From: Thermoplasmata archaeon
Lineage (GTDB): Archaea; Thermoplasmatota; Thermoplasmata; Methanomassiliicoccales; Methanomethylophilaceae
Assembly (NCBI GenBank): GCA_015063245.1
Contig: SUSV01000001.1
Span: 248,001 to 312,000 of the forward strand
Direction of reading: 5' to 3'
Length of the DNA stretch: 64,000 nt
The position numbers and the translations under genes are program-made. This document shows, piece by piece, positions 18,614 to 29,532 of this stretch; within the stretch, counting starts at the first letter, position 1; each line of letters starts with the position of its first letter. The notes beneath the pieces are model-generated. The model saw only the letters and a list, made by a program, of their open reading frames with translations, did not search any database and had not been told where the DNA came from.

Positions 18614-19384
18614 ATGGCATACAAGAGACAGTTCTATCCCGGTAACTCGATTCCTGCTAAGAACAGGCGCAGATACATGGATCCCAAAGTCAAACTGAAG
18701 AAGCTCCGTGACGTTCCTATGGACGATGTCGTCAGGATCATGGGACACAGGAACCCCGGAGAGGACTACAAGTCCATCCACCCCCCAATCGAGGAGGGCA
18801 AGGAGCCCGAGTGTCCTATCAGGAAGCTCGTCGTCCCTATCGAGGGAGCAAAGCACGGAGACCGTGTAAGGTACATCCAGTTCACAGATTCCGTCTACTT
18901 CGCACCCATCTCCCCCTACCAGAGGGCATGGATGTACCTCTCCAGGTACAGAGGAGTCGACACAGGAACACTTTCCGGAAGGCAGATCATCGAGGTCCGT
19001 GAGAGGAACCTCGAGGTCATGGCAAAGGAAATGATCGACAACGAGACCTTTGACCCCGCTCTCACTGGAATCAGGGGAGCAACAGTTCACGGACACGCAT
19101 GCCGTCTCGATGAGAACGGACTGATGTTCGACGGATGGCAGAGGTACCAGTGGGACGCAAAGAAGAAGGAAGTCGTCTACGTCAAGGACCAGGTCGCAAT
19201 CCCCCTCGACAGGAAGATTTCCGTCGGAAAGCCCGCAGCAGCCGCAGACCTCAAGAAGAGGACAACAATCTTCAGAGCAGACGGCGTTGACATGAGAGAC
19301 GACAAGGAAGTAACCATGTACGGACTCAGGATCCACAAACTGAGGACACTCGGTGGTTACCAGCCCTTCGCATTTAAGGAGTGA
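18614..19384 (+). CDS. mcrG: Methyl-coenzyme M reductase, gamma subunit
   Basis: A 256-residue McrG that completes the MCR active-site channel. The N-terminal [20 protein letters not shown] and the internal [20 protein letters not shown] fit the family. It starts two bases after the mcrD stop and ends just before mcrA. Codon use is like that of the other catalytic subunits. Confidence 0.97.
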   Translation: MAYKRQFYPGNSIPAKNRRRYMDPKVKLKKLRDVPMDDVVRIMGHRNPGEDYKSIHPPIEEGKEPECPIRKLVVPIEGAKHGDRVRYIQFTDSVYFAPISPYQRAWMYLSRYRGVDTGTLSGRQIIEVRERNLEVMAKEMIDNETFDPALTGIRGATVHGHACRLDENGLMFDGWQRYQWDAKKKEVVYVKDQVAIPLDRKISVGKPAAAADLKKRTTIFRADGVDMRDDKEVTMYGLRIHKLRTLGGYQPFAFKE

Positions 19385-19389
19385 TTTAC

Positions 19390-21048
19390 ATGGCAGCAAA
19401 ACAGAAGTTATTCATGGATGCATGTAAGAAGAAGTTCAAAGAGGAACCCACTGACATCTCCACAAAGTACTACTGCTTTGGTGGATGGAAACAGTCCAAG
19501 TCAAAGGTCGAGTTCCAGAAGACAGCAGACGCAATCGCAAAGAAGCGTGGAATCCCCATGCTCAACGAGGACATCGGAGTTCCCCTCGGACAGAGGTCCT
19601 GGATGCCCTACCAGCTCTCCCACACTGACATCTACGCAGAGGCAGATGACCTGCACTGTGTGAACAACACAGCAATCCAGCAGGCATGGGACGACATCAG
19701 GAGGACAGTCCTCGTCGGACTCGACTCTCCCCACCAGACAATTGAGAGAAGGCTCGGAAAAGAGGTAACACCTGAGACAATCAACACTTACCTCGAGACC
19801 GTCAACCACACAATGCCTGGAGGAGCAGTCGTTCAGGAGCACATGGCTGAGATCAACCCTGCTCTCGCATACGACTCGTACGTCAAGGTCTTCTCCGGAG
19901 ACGATGAGCTCATCGATGAGATCGACAAGAGATTCGTCATCGACATCAACAAGCTCTTCCCCAAGGACCAGGCCAAGCAGCTGAAGGCAGCAATCGGAAA
20001 GACCCTGATGCAGGCAGTCCGTGTCCCCACAATCGTTGGAAGGATCATGGATGGAGCAACCACATCCAGGCACGCAGCAATGCAGATTTCCATGGCTTTC
20101 ATCTCCTCCTACAAACTCGCAGCAGGAGAGGCAGCTATCGCTGACTTCGCATACTCTGCAAAGCACCTGTCGATCAACATGGGAACCATGATGCCTGCAA
20201 GGCGTGCAAGGGGACCCAACGAGCCCGGAGGAATCCCCTTCGGATTCATGGCAGATATGGCACAGTCAGACCGTGTCCACCCTGACGACCCCGGACGCGC
20301 AGCACTCGAGGCTGTCGCACTGGGAGCAGGAATCTTCGACCAGGTCTACCTCGGTGGATACATGTCCGGAGGAGTCGGATTCACACAGTACGCTACCGCA
20401 GCATACACCGACAACATCCTCGAGGATTACGTCTACTACGCCATCGACCACATCAAGTCCAAGTACGGCGGCCTGTGCAAACTCGACCCCAAGGACATGG
20501 ACAAGCTCATGAAGCTCGGAGACGAGATCAACTCTTACGCTCTCGAGATGTATGAGAGATACCCCGCCATCATGGAGGCCCACTTCGGTGGATCCCAGAG
20601 GGCAACAGTCGCCGCAGCATCCACCGGTATCGCCGGTGCAATGGCAACCGGAGTTGCTGACTGCGGTCTGAACTGCTGGTACCTGTCCATGCTCCAGCAC
20701 AAGGAGAGGACCGGAAGGCTCGGATTCTACGGATTCGACCTTCAGGACCAGTGCGGTTCCGCTAACTCATTCTCCTACAGGTCAGATGAGGGACTTCCAA
20801 TGGAGGTCCGCGGACCCAACTACCCCAACTACGCAATGAACGTCGGACACCTTTCCGGATACACAGGAATCCCCAAGGCAGCACACGCAGCCCGCGGAGA
20901 CGCCTGGACCGCCAACCCCTTCATACGTGTTGCATTCGCAGACCCCGCATTGGTCTTCGACTTCGCCAACATCACAAAGGAGATCGGCCGTGGAGCTCTC
21001 AGGGAGTTCCAGCCTGCCGGAGAGAGATCCGCAGTCATCAAGGGATGA
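19390..21048 (+). CDS. mcrA: Methyl-coenzyme M reductase, alpha subunit
   Basis: A 552-residue McrA, the catalytic subunit that binds F430. [18 protein letters not shown] contains the glycine and cysteine region that is modified in other methanogens (thioglycine, methylcysteine). A YcaO gene that could make the thioglycine lies at 34448. GTG at 19381 is in frame, but ATG at 19390 gives the family-typical [16 protein letters not shown]. It is the last subunit gene of the operon. There is no mcrC between mcrD and mcrG; mcrC is found in the activation operon at 24743. Confidence 0.98.
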   Translation: MAAKQKLFMDACKKKFKEEPTDISTKYYCFGGWKQSKSKVEFQKTADAIAKKRGIPMLNEDIGVPLGQRSWMPYQLSHTDIYAEADDLHCVNNTAIQQAWDDIRRTVLVGLDSPHQTIERRLGKEVTPETINTYLETVNHTMPGGAVVQEHMAEINPALAYDSYVKVFSGDDELIDEIDKRFVIDINKLFPKDQAKQLKAAIGKTLMQAVRVPTIVGRIMDGATTSRHAAMQISMAFISSYKLAAGEAAIADFAYSAKHLSINMGTMMPARRARGPNEPGGIPFGFMADMAQSDRVHPDDPGRAALEAVALGAGIFDQVYLGGYMSGGVGFTQYATAAYTDNILEDYVYYAIDHIKSKYGGLCKLDPKDMDKLMKLGDEINSYALEMYERYPAIMEAHFGGSQRATVAAASTGIAGAMATGVADCGLNCWYLSMLQHKERTGRLGFYGFDLQDQCGSANSFSYRSDEGLPMEVRGPNYPNYAMNVGHLSGYTGIPKAAHAARGDAWTANPFIRVAFADPALVFDFANITKEIGRGALREFQPAGERSAVIKG

Positions 21049-21052
21049 ACAC

Positions 21053-21328
21053 ATGCAGGTTGGGGATCTCGCGAAGTATCTACCGACGTCGACCGTCGGG
21101 AAGATAACCGACATCAAGGAGAAGGACGGGGTGACCTGGGTAAGACTGGATTACACCGACCTCTACTACGATGCGGCGAATCTCACCGAGGCAGACCCGT
21201 CAGAATACATCGAGGTCTCTTTCAAGGAGCGTTCGTCCTTCGAGAGGGGAATGAAATCCATAGAGGACATCAAGAGGGAAACCCAAGAGGTCGACATATC
21301 GGAGTTCACACCCTCGGGCGGAGGATGA
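21053..21328 (+). CDS. DUF2098-like small methanogen protein
   Basis: A 91-residue protein starting four bases after the mcrA stop, so it is the last gene of the mcr transcript. It resembles the DUF2098 family of methanogens: VGDLAKYLPTSTVGKITDIK followed by WVRLDYTDLYYDAANL suggests a small beta-barrel. Function is unknown. Co-transcription with mcr suggests a role in MCR maturation or its control. Its codon use is ordinary rather than mcr-like. Confidence 0.7.
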   Translation: MQVGDLAKYLPTSTVGKITDIKEKDGVTWVRLDYTDLYYDAANLTEADPSEYIEVSFKERSSFERGMKSIEDIKRETQEVDISEFTPSGGG

Positions 21329-21357
21329 GCAGCGCCTGACGATCAAACAAACCCTTT

Positions 21358-21388
21358 ACCCCCTTCGGGGGGGTCTCTTATTTTTTTT
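21358..21388 (+). terminator. Terminator of the mcr operon
   Basis: A C-run and a G-run (about 21359-21373) pair around TTC, followed by TCTCTTA and eight T residues. Confidence 0.8.
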
Positions 21389-21474
21389 GATTATTGTTTG
21401 AGAAGCTATCCTTACCCTTTATCGAAAGGATTCAAAAATGATGGAACGTCCGTCCTTCCGGACGGAAATGTGTT

Positions 21475-22032
21475 TCAGACCCTGTTGAAGGCAACGAGGA
21501 CCGATGCATATCTGGAGTCGTCCTCCAGACCGTAGTGCTGCCTCATCATCTTGTCGCTGGTGGGCGCAGGGCTGCAGGAGATGACGTCCTTGCATCCGTT
21601 GCTCTCGTTGAGCTCCGGGAATGATACTGGCGGCATGACGAACTGTTCGGATCCGCCGGCATCTACGCCGAGGAAGCATACGAAACCATCGCCCATCCAG
21701 ACGATGTCCTTCCTTCCCTCGTACTTGTGCATGGTGAACGGGAAGACCTCCTCTCCGAGGATCTTTCCGTTCCCGCCCATGAGGACAACCGTGGGTTCCG
21801 GCGGAGGCCTGAACCTGGGGTCCTTGACGATACATATGACGGACTCCCTGCAGAGGGCCTGAAGGAAACCCTGGTTGTCAACAGGGATGTTGCCCATCGC
21901 CCTAACGGTGGCCTCTTCTTTCTTCAGCATTTCCAAAGTTTCCTGATCGAGGTAGAATGCGTATTTCACACCTCTCAGGCCGCGGACTATCTGCAGAGGC
22001 AGATCGAGTCCGGCATCCAAATCCTTTGCCAT
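21475..22032 (-). CDS. Conserved hypothetical protein, partner of the adjacent regulator
   Basis: A 185-residue soluble protein that I cannot assign. It has KYAFYLDQETLEMLKKEEATVRAMGNIPV in parts, PPPEPTVVLMGGNGKILGEEVFP and a cysteine-containing GFVCFLGVDAGG. There is no signal peptide or membrane segment. Its gene starts 11 bases after the leftward regulator gene, so they form an operon lying between the mcr and activation operons. A link to control of methanogenesis genes is inferred from position only. Confidence 0.6.
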   Translation of the reverse strand: MAKDLDAGLDLPLQIVRGLRGVKYAFYLDQETLEMLKKEEATVRAMGNIPVDNQGFLQALCRESVICIVKDPRFRPPPEPTVVLMGGNGKILGEEVFPFTMHKYEGRKDIVWMGDGFVCFLGVDAGGSEQFVMPPVSFPELNESNGCKDVISCSPAPTSDKMMRQHYGLEDDSRYASVLVAFNRV

Positions 22033-22043
22033 TTAGATCACTC

Positions 22044-23054
22044 TCAAAGTTTGAAGGGTTCGTCATCCTCGTGAAGTCTGATGAGATTGTCAATGCCCGC
22101 CATCGAACGTATATCGACGACACCGATGACGGCGATGGTGCGGTTGTCGAGCTCGATGGGTGTGACGATGACCCTGATGCCCTTGTACGGTCCGGATGTG
22201 GCGATCCTCCTGATGGTGGTTCCGCTCCGGATGACCTCCTCCAGGACCTCTCCTGTGTAGGCATTGTCGATGACCGCTCCGTTCTCTATCCTCACTCCGA
22301 GGTTGTCTCTGTTCTTGGCGCATACAGGCAATCCGCCGACGAGATCGTGGATAGCGAACGCCAATGAGATGAGCTCCGAATTGTCGCTCCTTGTTGATAT
22401 GATGTCCTTGATGCCGCGGGAGAGCTTGAGTCCGCCCATTATGTTGATGCCCGCGACTATAGCTCCGATCTCGGCAAGCTTCATGTCAGTACCGGTACCG
22501 ATGACGACGACATCGTCGTTCTTCAGGTTGAAGACCGATTTGATCTCGTTCTCGATGGTCGGATCGACACGGTACTCGGAGCCGGGGAAGATCAGTCCGC
22601 CGTTCACATAGACCAACGTAGTCGCTCCGGTGGCACCCGCCTCTATGGCCGCATCCCTCTCCTCGCAGCCGTATGACACCTGATGTGCCAGACGTGGGAT
22701 GCGTGCTGCGAAGTTGTACTCTCCGATGGTGAGCCCCTTGATGGAGATGGGGGCGATATCCATGCGCGTCTTCTTCTTCAGATCCATTCCCGTAGGGGTC
22801 AGGATGATACCGCTCTTGTTTATGCTGATGATGCTGTGGCTCTGAAGGAGCGAGATGATCGTCCTTGTGCTGCCCTCACCTATATCCAACAGGGAAGACA
22901 GTTTCTTCCTCCCGATCGACTCCTCGTCATCGAGGTAGTACAGGGCCTTCCAGAGATGATAATCATTGAATTTTGGAATCGGTCCTCCGATCCTTGAGTT
23001 GTTGGAGAGCATATGGATATAACTAGTATCCAATTTAAAAGGATTTCTTCTCAT
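22044..23054 (-). CDS. wHTH transcriptional regulator with DUF2111-like C-terminal domain
   Basis: A 336-residue protein with an N-terminal winged helix (RKKLSSLLDIGEGSTRTIISLL, about residues 49-70, read in part) followed by two alpha/beta domains. The last, with GGLPVCAKNRDNLGV and NAYTGEVLEEVI, resembles the archaeal DUF2111 family and may sense a small molecule. VVVIGTGTDMKLAEIGAIVAG in the middle resembles a nucleotide-type binding loop. It is transcribed divergently from atwA with about 85 bases between, a usual arrangement for a local regulator. The domain assignment is by recall and is moderate. Confidence 0.65.
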   Translation of the reverse strand: MRRNPFKLDTSYIHMLSNNSRIGGPIPKFNDYHLWKALYYLDDEESIGRKKLSSLLDIGEGSTRTIISLLQSHSIISINKSGIILTPTGMDLKKKTRMDIAPISIKGLTIGEYNFAARIPRLAHQVSYGCEERDAAIEAGATGATTLVYVNGGLIFPGSEYRVDPTIENEIKSVFNLKNDDVVVIGTGTDMKLAEIGAIVAGINIMGGLKLSRGIKDIISTRSDNSELISLAFAIHDLVGGLPVCAKNRDNLGVRIENGAVIDNAYTGEVLEEVIRSGTTIRRIATSGPYKGIRVIVTPIELDNRTIAVIGVVDIRSMAGIDNLIRLHEDDEPFKL

Positions 23055-23138
23055 CCATCCATCCAGGGGAGGTTACGACACTTTATTTTTATATTATGTA
23101 TAACAGGGTTTAAATGACGGTAGCTTTTAACCGCCGTT

Positions 23139-24746
23139 ATGGCTCAAGAGTCGGTAGAACTTCTGGTTATCGAGAATGTGACCAAGTCCTTCGATGGACA
23201 TGTCGTTCTCAACAACGTCAGTGCGAAGTTGACAACCGGACAGATATTGGGATTAATCGGAAAGAGCGCAGCAGGTAAGAGCGTGCTCATTCACATCCTT
23301 AGGGGTAATGATGATTACAAGCCCGATTCCGGACGTGTCATCTACAATCTCAACCAATGTAAGAAATGCGGAAATCTGGACCTTCCGTACAAGGGGAAGG
23401 CCTGTACAAGCTGCGGCGGACCCACAGAGACTATGTCGGTCGATTTCTGGTCTCTCAAGAACGACGATCCGCTCAGGCAGAACATCAAGGGACGCATTTC
23501 AATCATGCTTCAGAGGACATTCGCCCTCTTCGGTGACATGACCGTCATCGAGAACATCATGGAAGCCATTCCCGATGATGTGAAGGGCGATGACCGTATC
23601 ACACGCGCTATCGAGATGCTCAAGCTCGTCGATATGACGCACAGGACGACGCACATCGCCAGGGACCTCTCCGGAGGAGAGAAACAGCGTGTCGTCATGG
23701 CAAGGCAGCTCGCCAAGAAGCCTCTGTTCTTCCTCGCTGACGAACCCACAGGAACGCTTGACCCCACGACAGCCGAGACCGTCCACAAGGGACTCATCGA
23801 CTATGTCAGGGAGAACGGCATCTGCATGGTGTTCGCATCCCACTGGCCCGAGGCCATCGAGAGGATGGCCGATGAGGCGATGCTCATAGAGGCAGGAAAC
23901 GTCCTCATGCAGGGTAACCCCAAGGAGATCTCTGAGACCTTCATGAAGGATTACCACTTCGAGAAGACCGCACACGGAAATCTCGGTGAGTCCCTGATCG
24001 TCTGCAACGATGCCAAGAAGCACTACTTCTCAGTAGTGAGAGGGGTCGTCAAGGCAGTGGACGGCATCACGTTCGACATCAAGGAGAAGGAGATCTTCGC
24101 GCTCGTAGGATATTCGGGAGCAGGGAAGACAACCACATCCCGTATGATTGCAGGAATGTCCCCCGCGACAGGCGGAGAGGTCAAGGTCAGGATCGGAGAC
24201 GATTGGGTCAACATGTCCGAGGAAGGATATGCCGGAAAGGGAAGGGCCACACCGTATATCGGATTCCTCCACCAGGAGTACACGCTCTATCCGTTCGATA
24301 CGGTCCTTCAGAACCTCAGCACATGCATCGGAATGAAGATGCCCGCAGAGCTGGCCAAGGTCAAGGCTATCCAGGTCCTGCTCAGCGTCGGATTCCCGAA
24401 GAATGATATCGAGAAGATCCTCTACTCCTATCCGGATTCCCTTTCAGTGGGAGAATGCCAGAGGATCGCATTCGCGCAGGTCCTCATCAAGGAACCCCGC
24501 ATAATCATCCTCGATGAGCCCACCGGAACCATGGATCCCATCACGAAGACCATCATCGCCAAGTCAGTCATAAGAGCGAGGGACACGCTGGGCGAGACAT
24601 TCGTCGTCGTCAGCCATGATATGGACTTCGTTCTCAACTGCTGCGACCGCGCCGCCTTCATGAAGGGCGGAAAGGTCATGGCGATCGGAGAGCCCAAAGA
24701 GATTCTGGAATCATTCGAGAAGGAGCCGGTCCCAGAAGGTGAATGA
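23139..24746 (+). CDS. atwA: MCR activation component A2 (twin ABC ATPase)
   Basis: A 535-residue soluble protein with two ABC ATPase domains and no membrane segments. The first has Walker [12 protein letters not shown] and signature [14 protein letters not shown]; the second has [14 protein letters not shown] and [12 protein letters not shown]. The first domain carries a four-cysteine insertion (CKKCGNLDL and CTSCGG), typical of component A2. A2 supplies ATP-dependent steps in reductive activation of nickel in MCR. It is the first gene of a nine-gene operon in which most neighbours overlap by 4 or 8 bases. Confidence 0.94.
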   Translation: MAQESVELLVIENVTKSFDGHVVLNNVSAKLTTGQILGLIGKSAAGKSVLIHILRGNDDYKPDSGRVIYNLNQCKKCGNLDLPYKGKACTSCGGPTETMSVDFWSLKNDDPLRQNIKGRISIMLQRTFALFGDMTVIENIMEAIPDDVKGDDRITRAIEMLKLVDMTHRTTHIARDLSGGEKQRVVMARQLAKKPLFFLADEPTGTLDPTTAETVHKGLIDYVRENGICMVFASHWPEAIERMADEAMLIEAGNVLMQGNPKEISETFMKDYHFEKTAHGNLGESLIVCNDAKKHYFSVVRGVVKAVDGITFDIKEKEIFALVGYSGAGKTTTSRMIAGMSPATGGEVKVRIGDDWVNMSEEGYAGKGRATPYIGFLHQEYTLYPFDTVLQNLSTCIGMKMPAELAKVKAIQVLLSVGFPKNDIEKILYSYPDSLSVGECQRIAFAQVLIKEPRIIILDEPTGTMDPITKTIIAKSVIRARDTLGETFVVVSHDMDFVLNCCDRAAFMKGGKVMAIGEPKEILESFEKEPVPEGE

Positions 24747-25369
24747 CCATGAAGCAGAAGATGGGAAGGCATCTCAGCTTCGTAGAGTGCAGGGAGTCGA
24801 TGGGCCTGGGTGCGGGAGGAGGTCTCGCAGCAAGGGCCACGCTGTCCGAATCCGGAAGGGACGTCATCGCTATCGCGATGGGTCCCAGCAGGAGGCACAT
24901 CACAAAACCTGTCTGCGAGATCACATATGCCCTACGTGAGGAGGGCATCGACACCAGCGTCATGGTCGTCAATGCGGGTTCGGGAGTGCCTGCCGACGCC
25001 CCCGACATGACCACAGGGAGCTACTTCGGTCTCGACCCGATCGAGGTGGAGAGGATACAGCAGTTCAAGGTCGCGCTCATACACCTCGGGAACGTGCGCA
25101 TGCATATCGTGTACAAGGCGAGGCTCATCCTCAGGAACGTGGACATACCTGCGATCATCGTGGCGCAGTGTCCCGTCGACTATGAGGACTTCGCCGCGGT
25201 CGGAGTCAAGACCAAGGCGGTAATGCCTCCCGAGGATAAGATCGACACCAAGGGTACCATCGTCGAGATCGTCAACGGTGTCGTGAGAGGAGTCACATGT
25301 TCACAGGACAAGCTGGACGAGATTGTGTCCAAGGTCCAGTCGATGCTGCCGGAGCGTGAGCACCGATGA
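24743..25369 (+). CDS. mcrC: McrC, MCR activation protein
   Basis: A 208-residue Mcr[21 protein letters not shown] and [20 protein letters not shown] are characteristic. McrC belongs to the ATP-dependent MCR activation complex with A2 and marker proteins. The ATG overlaps the atwA stop; a second ATG two codons on (24749) is possible. In several other methanogens this gene sits inside the mcr operon, so its place here, next to atwA, groups it with activation functions. Confidence 0.93.
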   Translation: MTMKQKMGRHLSFVECRESMGLGAGGGLAARATLSESGRDVIAIAMGPSRRHITKPVCEITYALREEGIDTSVMVVNAGSGVPADAPDMTTGSYFGLDPIEVERIQQFKVALIHLGNVRMHIVYKARLILRNVDIPAIIVAQCPVDYEDFAAVGVKTKAVMPPEDKIDTKGTIVEIVNGVVRGVTCSQDKLDEIVSKVQSMLPEREHR

Positions 25370-26883
25370 AAGTTATAGTCAACGGCAAGGAGAAGACCCT
25401 GAAGAGCGGAGCCACTCTGAAGACGGCCATCGTCGGGGAGCCGTACAACAAGGACACGCTCATCGCCGTCCACCTCTCGGAAGAGAAGCTGGTCCAGGAG
25501 ACCAGCGATTTCGAGATCCTCACCAATCGCGGAACATTGGTGATGCATATCAACGATACACCCGAATCAAGGATGTGGAAGTCCCTTCTCACCGACAGGA
25601 TGAAGGGGGTTACCTCCAGGTGGGTCACCCACAACCTCATTGCATTCGGATCGTTCCCAACGGAGCTTTCCGTGAACAGGTCGGAGAATCTGTACAGGAT
25701 GTACGACGTGTTCCTGTCATTGGGAGGGTTCGACAACTCCACCACATACCTGATGGTCGCCAAGGACAACCACAAGGGATCCTACGGAGCGGGGAAAGCC
25801 GTAATCGGAAGGATCACCGTCGGAAGGCATCTCGTGGACCTCTTCACCGAGGGGGACGAGATCCTGGACGTCCGTCCCATGATGTCCGAGATCAGCACGG
25901 AGAACGTCATCGTCACCAAGGACCTCACCTACAAGCTGGAGGATGGATATGTGATCGAGACCATGGTCATCATAGACCTGGACGAGAAGTCGCCCGCATC
26001 CGCGGAGCACATCCTCGTCCTCTCGTCGAAGGGATACATGAAGGCGACCGACGTCACGGGAAGCTACCTCGCATGCTCCGAGGACCTCGATGTCGAGATA
26101 CCTCCGGAGGATACAGGTGTGAGGGACGAGGGATGCGTCGCGGTCAGATGCGAAGGCGTCGGAACGGGAAGGCTGTACATCCTCAAGGACAGGAGGCAGC
26201 AGTCCGTATCCCATAACATCGCAGGACAGGTCACGAACGGGTCTGCCATCGTCAAATACGCCAAGAAGGACGATATCATCACAATACGCACCAATCCGCC
26301 GCGCACACTGGCCGTGGGGATGACGCAGAAGGAGGGAGAGGAGTTCCTGAAGGCGGCAGGTGTGGAGGCCGTGAGGACAGGAGATACCTCGGACGATGCG
26401 ATCATCGTCGAGCAGACTCCGGAGAGGACCGTCACCGCCCTCAAGGAGGGCAAGGTCGAGGTCTTCGGAGTCGCCAAGGACCGCGTGTTCAAGATCAAGT
26501 TAAACGGAAAGGACCCCAGGTCCGAGCATTACTTCAGGAAGGTCACCGGGCTCAGCCACAAGCCGATCGGCTCCATGACCGTCCAGTTCACATTCGAGGG
26601 ACTTCCCATGGTCACCTTCTACGGCGACGAGATGAAAGGGAAGGACCTTGTCCCCCAGGACCCGTTCAAGAAGGTCAAGCGCGGGGACATCGGTATCACC
26701 AACCAGGCGAGGCCGCACCACGGTCTGATGGGGATCAGGCTGCAGGACAGCAAGGAATACGGGCCCACCGGAGAGGAGCCGTACGGTACCAACATCATCG
26801 GAAGGTTCGACGACGACCTGGACAGGCTGATGAAGGACCTCAACGACGATGATATCGTATACATAAGGGAGGAAGACCTATGA
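25366..26883 (+). CDS. Methanogenesis marker protein 3
   Basis: A 505-residue protein matching marker 3 (UPF0288). The N-terminus resembles a ubiquitin-like or ThiS-like fold ([20 protein letters not shown]), and the middle has domains including RNPPRT-like segments ([20 protein letters not shown]) and [11 protein letters not shown] toward the end. It is found only in MCR-bearing archaea and is associated with MCR activation. It overlaps genes on both sides by 4 bases. Confidence 0.9.
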   Translation: MKVIVNGKEKTLKSGATLKTAIVGEPYNKDTLIAVHLSEEKLVQETSDFEILTNRGTLVMHINDTPESRMWKSLLTDRMKGVTSRWVTHNLIAFGSFPTELSVNRSENLYRMYDVFLSLGGFDNSTTYLMVAKDNHKGSYGAGKAVIGRITVGRHLVDLFTEGDEILDVRPMMSEISTENVIVTKDLTYKLEDGYVIETMVIIDLDEKSPASAEHILVLSSKGYMKATDVTGSYLACSEDLDVEIPPEDTGVRDEGCVAVRCEGVGTGRLYILKDRRQQSVSHNIAGQVTNGSAIVKYAKKDDIITIRTNPPRTLAVGMTQKEGEEFLKAAGVEAVRTGDTSDDAIIVEQTPERTVTALKEGKVEVFGVAKDRVFKIKLNGKDPRSEHYFRKVTGLSHKPIGSMTVQFTFEGLPMVTFYGDEMKGKDLVPQDPFKKVKRGDIGITNQARPHHGLMGIRLQDSKEYGPTGEEPYGTNIIGRFDDDLDRLMKDLNDDDIVYIREEDL

Positions 26884-27299
26884 GCGAAGAGAGGGAAACG
26901 AGACTGTTTATGATCTCCCCCAGGTCCATGCTCACCCCGGACCAGCTGGTCCGCATGGTGCATTCCTTCGGGGACAAGGCGCTGGTCAAGGAGACATGCT
27001 ACGGCTGTCTCGTGGAGGCGCCGAGGGAAGAGGCCCTTGCCATCCTGGCCAAGGTCAGGGAGAAGTATCCCAACGAGGTGTTCTCCAAGATCAGGGCATA
27101 CAGGTGCAGCGACCCGAGGAGATGCCGCGCCCAGCATGGTACCAGACCGGGATTCGCCCAGCTCGAGGAGGAGTGGGCGCTCCTTTCGAAGATACAGTAC
27201 GGGCTCGAGCAGGTCGAGGCCGGAGCAAAATACAATCCAAAGCCCGAGAAGAAGAGGCTTGATGTAAACGCTTTCAAGAAGATATGTGAGGTGCAGTGA
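26880..27299 (+). CDS. Methanogenesis marker protein 6
   Basis: A 139-residue protein of the marker 6 family. The conserved cysteine segment KETCYGCLVEAPREEA (about 40-55) and RAYRCSDPRRCRAQHGTRPG are visible, suggesting metal or cluster binding. It overlaps marker 3 by 4 bases and the next gene by one base. Its role in MCR activation is inferred from the operon and from its restriction to methanogens. Confidence 0.88.
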   Translation: MSEERETRLFMISPRSMLTPDQLVRMVHSFGDKALVKETCYGCLVEAPREEALAILAKVREKYPNEVFSKIRAYRCSDPRRCRAQHGTRPGFAQLEEEWALLSKIQYGLEQVEAGAKYNPKPEKKRLDVNAFKKICEVQ

Positions 27300-27733
27300 T
27301 GAAGATCTTCATTGACCCGCCAAACAGTTTGGTCCTGTTCGACCTCGTGGAGAGGTTCGGACACGAGCCCCTGAGCACAATGGCGGCTATCCAGGAGAGG
27401 GTGGACAACCTGGAGGTTGACATGCCACCCATGAACGTTACGTTGGAAGACGTGGTCAAAGGACTCAAGTACGCAGGGATCGAGGTCCCCTCCGGAGTGA
27501 GGGGAAGGCTCGCCCTCTGGGGCCCCCTGATCGAGCAGGCCGATGCGGCCATCATCATGGACGACTGTCCGTACAGCTTCGGCTGCGTCGGATGCGAGCG
27601 CAGCAACCTCATGATCAAGTATCTGGTGCAGAGGCGCGGCATCCCCGCGCTCCACGTGAAATACCCCGAGACCGACGAGGATGCGGTCAATTTCGTGGCT
27701 CTCGCCAAGGAATGGATGGAGGGACTCAAATGA
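27299..27733 (+). CDS. Methanogenesis marker protein 5
   Basis: A 144-residue protein of the marker 5 family. [20 protein letters not shown] has a C-x5-C-x2-C arrangement, again suggesting metal binding. The ATG at 27299 overlaps the marker 6 stop; a GTG one codon upstream is an alternative. Its function is unknown beyond association with the other marker genes. Confidence 0.85.
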   Translation: MKIFIDPPNSLVLFDLVERFGHEPLSTMAAIQERVDNLEVDMPPMNVTLEDVVKGLKYAGIEVPSGVRGRLALWGPLIEQADAAIIMDDCPYSFGCVGCERSNLMIKYLVQRRGIPALHVKYPETDEDAVNFVALAKEWMEGLK

Positions 27734-28956
27734 CAATCAAGATCGCACAGCTCTCATGCGGAACGGAATACAGCAGCGTACAGTACGAGATCGAGAAGGC
27801 CGCAAGGTCCGTCGGAGCGACCATAGTCTATCCGGACGTTTCCGCAGCGGATATCGACAAGGCGGTGGAGGAGTTCGGATTCAAACCCCGCTCGCCCCAG
27901 CTCAAGCTGATGATCGCAAGGGCCGCCGAGCTCGCATCCGGAAGGTACGAGGCCGATGCAGTCTTCATCACCACATGCTTCAGGTGCGCAGAGGCCGCAC
28001 TGGTCAGGAACGAGCTCAGGAGATACATCCAGGAGCATACCAAGCTCCCGGTCGTCACATACTCCTTCACGGAGAGGCTCAAGGCATCTCAGCTCCTGAC
28101 GAGGATGGAGGCACTGGTCACCATAGTCACCAGGAAGGAGCTCCTGGCAAGGGAGAGGCAGACCGGAATCACGGTAGGACTCGACTCCGGATCGTCCACC
28201 ACCAAGGCGGTCGTCATGGAGAACAACAAGATCATCGGCAAGGACTGGACCCCGTCGGGAGCGGTCGTCATCGAATCCGCCACACAGGTGCTGAACAATG
28301 CTCTTGAGCAGGCCGGCATCACCATGGACCAGGTCGAGGCCATCGGAACCACCGGATACGGACGTTTCACGCTCGGACAGCATTTCAAGGCCAAGCTTGT
28401 GCAGGAGGAGCTGACCGTCAACTCCAAGGGTGCGGTATGGCTCGCTAACAGGCAGAAGGGCGAGGCCACGATCATCGATATCGGAGGTATGGACAACAAG
28501 GCCATCACCGTCAGGGACGGTATCCCCGATAACTTCACGATGGGAGGTATCTGCGCAGGAGCATCAGGCAGGTTCCTGCAGATGACCTCCAACAGGCTCA
28601 AGATCGAGATCACAGAGCTCGGAAAGCTGGCCGACAAGGGTGACTGGAGGAACGCCAAGATGAACTCATACTGTTCGGTCTTCGGAATCCAGGACCTGGT
28701 CACCACCCTCGGAGAGGGAAAGAGGTTCGAGGACGTGGCCTGCGCGGCATGCCACTCCGTCGCGGAGCAGGTCTACGAGCAGCAGCTCCAGGAGATCGAT
28801 GTCAGGCACCCCATCATCCAGGTAGGGGGAACATCGCTGATCTCCGGACTCGTCACGCAGATCGGAGAGGTCCTGGGCGAGAAGCCCATCGTGCCTCCGG
28901 ACTCCCAGTACATCGGGGCGGTCGGAGGAGCGCTTCTGAGCTCAGGATTCCTGTGA
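27730..28956 (+). CDS. Methanogenesis marker protein 15 (ASKHA ATPase)
   Basis: A 408-residue protein of the BcrAD/BadFG ATPase family. The C-terminal ATPase domain begins around residue 150 with [44 protein letters not shown] and [13 protein letters not shown] complete the ASKHA fold. Cysteines in [11 protein letters not shown] and [11 protein letters not shown] could hold an iron-sulfur cluster between subunits, as in 2-hydroxyacyl-CoA dehydratase activators. An ATP-driven electron donor in MCR activation is a reasonable inference. Confidence 0.9.
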   Translation: MTIKIAQLSCGTEYSSVQYEIEKAARSVGATIVYPDVSAADIDKAVEEFGFKPRSPQLKLMIARAAELASGRYEADAVFITTCFRCAEAALVRNELRRYIQEHTKLPVVTYSFTERLKASQLLTRMEALVTIVTRKELLARERQTGITVGLDSGSSTTKAVVMENNKIIGKDWTPSGAVVIESATQVLNNALEQAGITMDQVEAIGTTGYGRFTLGQHFKAKLVQEELTVNSKGAVWLANRQKGEATIIDIGGMDNKAITVRDGIPDNFTMGGICAGASGRFLQMTSNRLKIEITELGKLADKGDWRNAKMNSYCSVFGIQDLVTTLGEGKRFEDVACAACHSVAEQVYEQQLQEIDVRHPIIQVGGTSLISGLVTQIGEVLGEKPIVPPDSQYIGAVGGALLSSGFL

Positions 28957-28965
28957 GGCCTATCC

Positions 28966-29532
28966 ATGGACATAGAAGTGATAGGAGAGGACAGGTTCGG
29001 GGAGCCCGCATACAAGAAGCTCTTCGAGGATACGATGAGCGACCTGAACAAGGCAGTACTCATCGACAGGGCCAAGCTGGTCCTGAAGCCCTCGGTCCCG
29101 CTCTTCATCTTCTCCATTGTTCTGAAGGGGGATCCCGGCAACAAGACCGTCGTGGATGTAGCCAATGTCAGGGAGGAGGGCACAACGACATACGTGACCA
29201 TCACCCAGGAGCGCTATGCCCCCGATATCCTGAGGGCCCTCTGGACGAGATACGGGAGGAACAGGGTGGTGCAGCAGACACGTTTCGACATCGAGATATC
29301 GAACGCGAAGTTCGCCGAGCTGTCGGAGATGGTCATAGCGTCGGGAGAGGACGACCTCAGGGAGATCATGGGTGCCATCTGGAGGTCCATGCCCGAGGGC
29401 ATCAAGAACCGCCGCACGCTCATTGATGGCGGCGTGATCACAGTCGTCGCGACGGAGGAGCTCATGGAGCCGTCCATGATGGATGAGGGCTATTCCGTCC
29501 ACAGATCCATGGGAGGTGCCGCGGATGTTTGA
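28966..29532 (+). CDS. Methanogenesis marker protein 17
   Basis: A 188-residue protein of the marker 17 family, without cysteine motifs. KLVLKPSVPLFIFSIVLKG and RYGRNRVVQQTRFDIEIS are recognisable. Its end overlaps marker 7 by 8 bases. It is a probable structural component of the MCR activation complex. Confidence 0.85.
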   Translation: MDIEVIGEDRFGEPAYKKLFEDTMSDLNKAVLIDRAKLVLKPSVPLFIFSIVLKGDPGNKTVVDVANVREEGTTTYVTITQERYAPDILRALWTRYGRNRVVQQTRFDIEISNAKFAELSEMVIASGEDDLREIMGAIWRSMPEGIKNRRTLIDGGVITVVATEELMEPSMMDEGYSVHRSMGGAADV

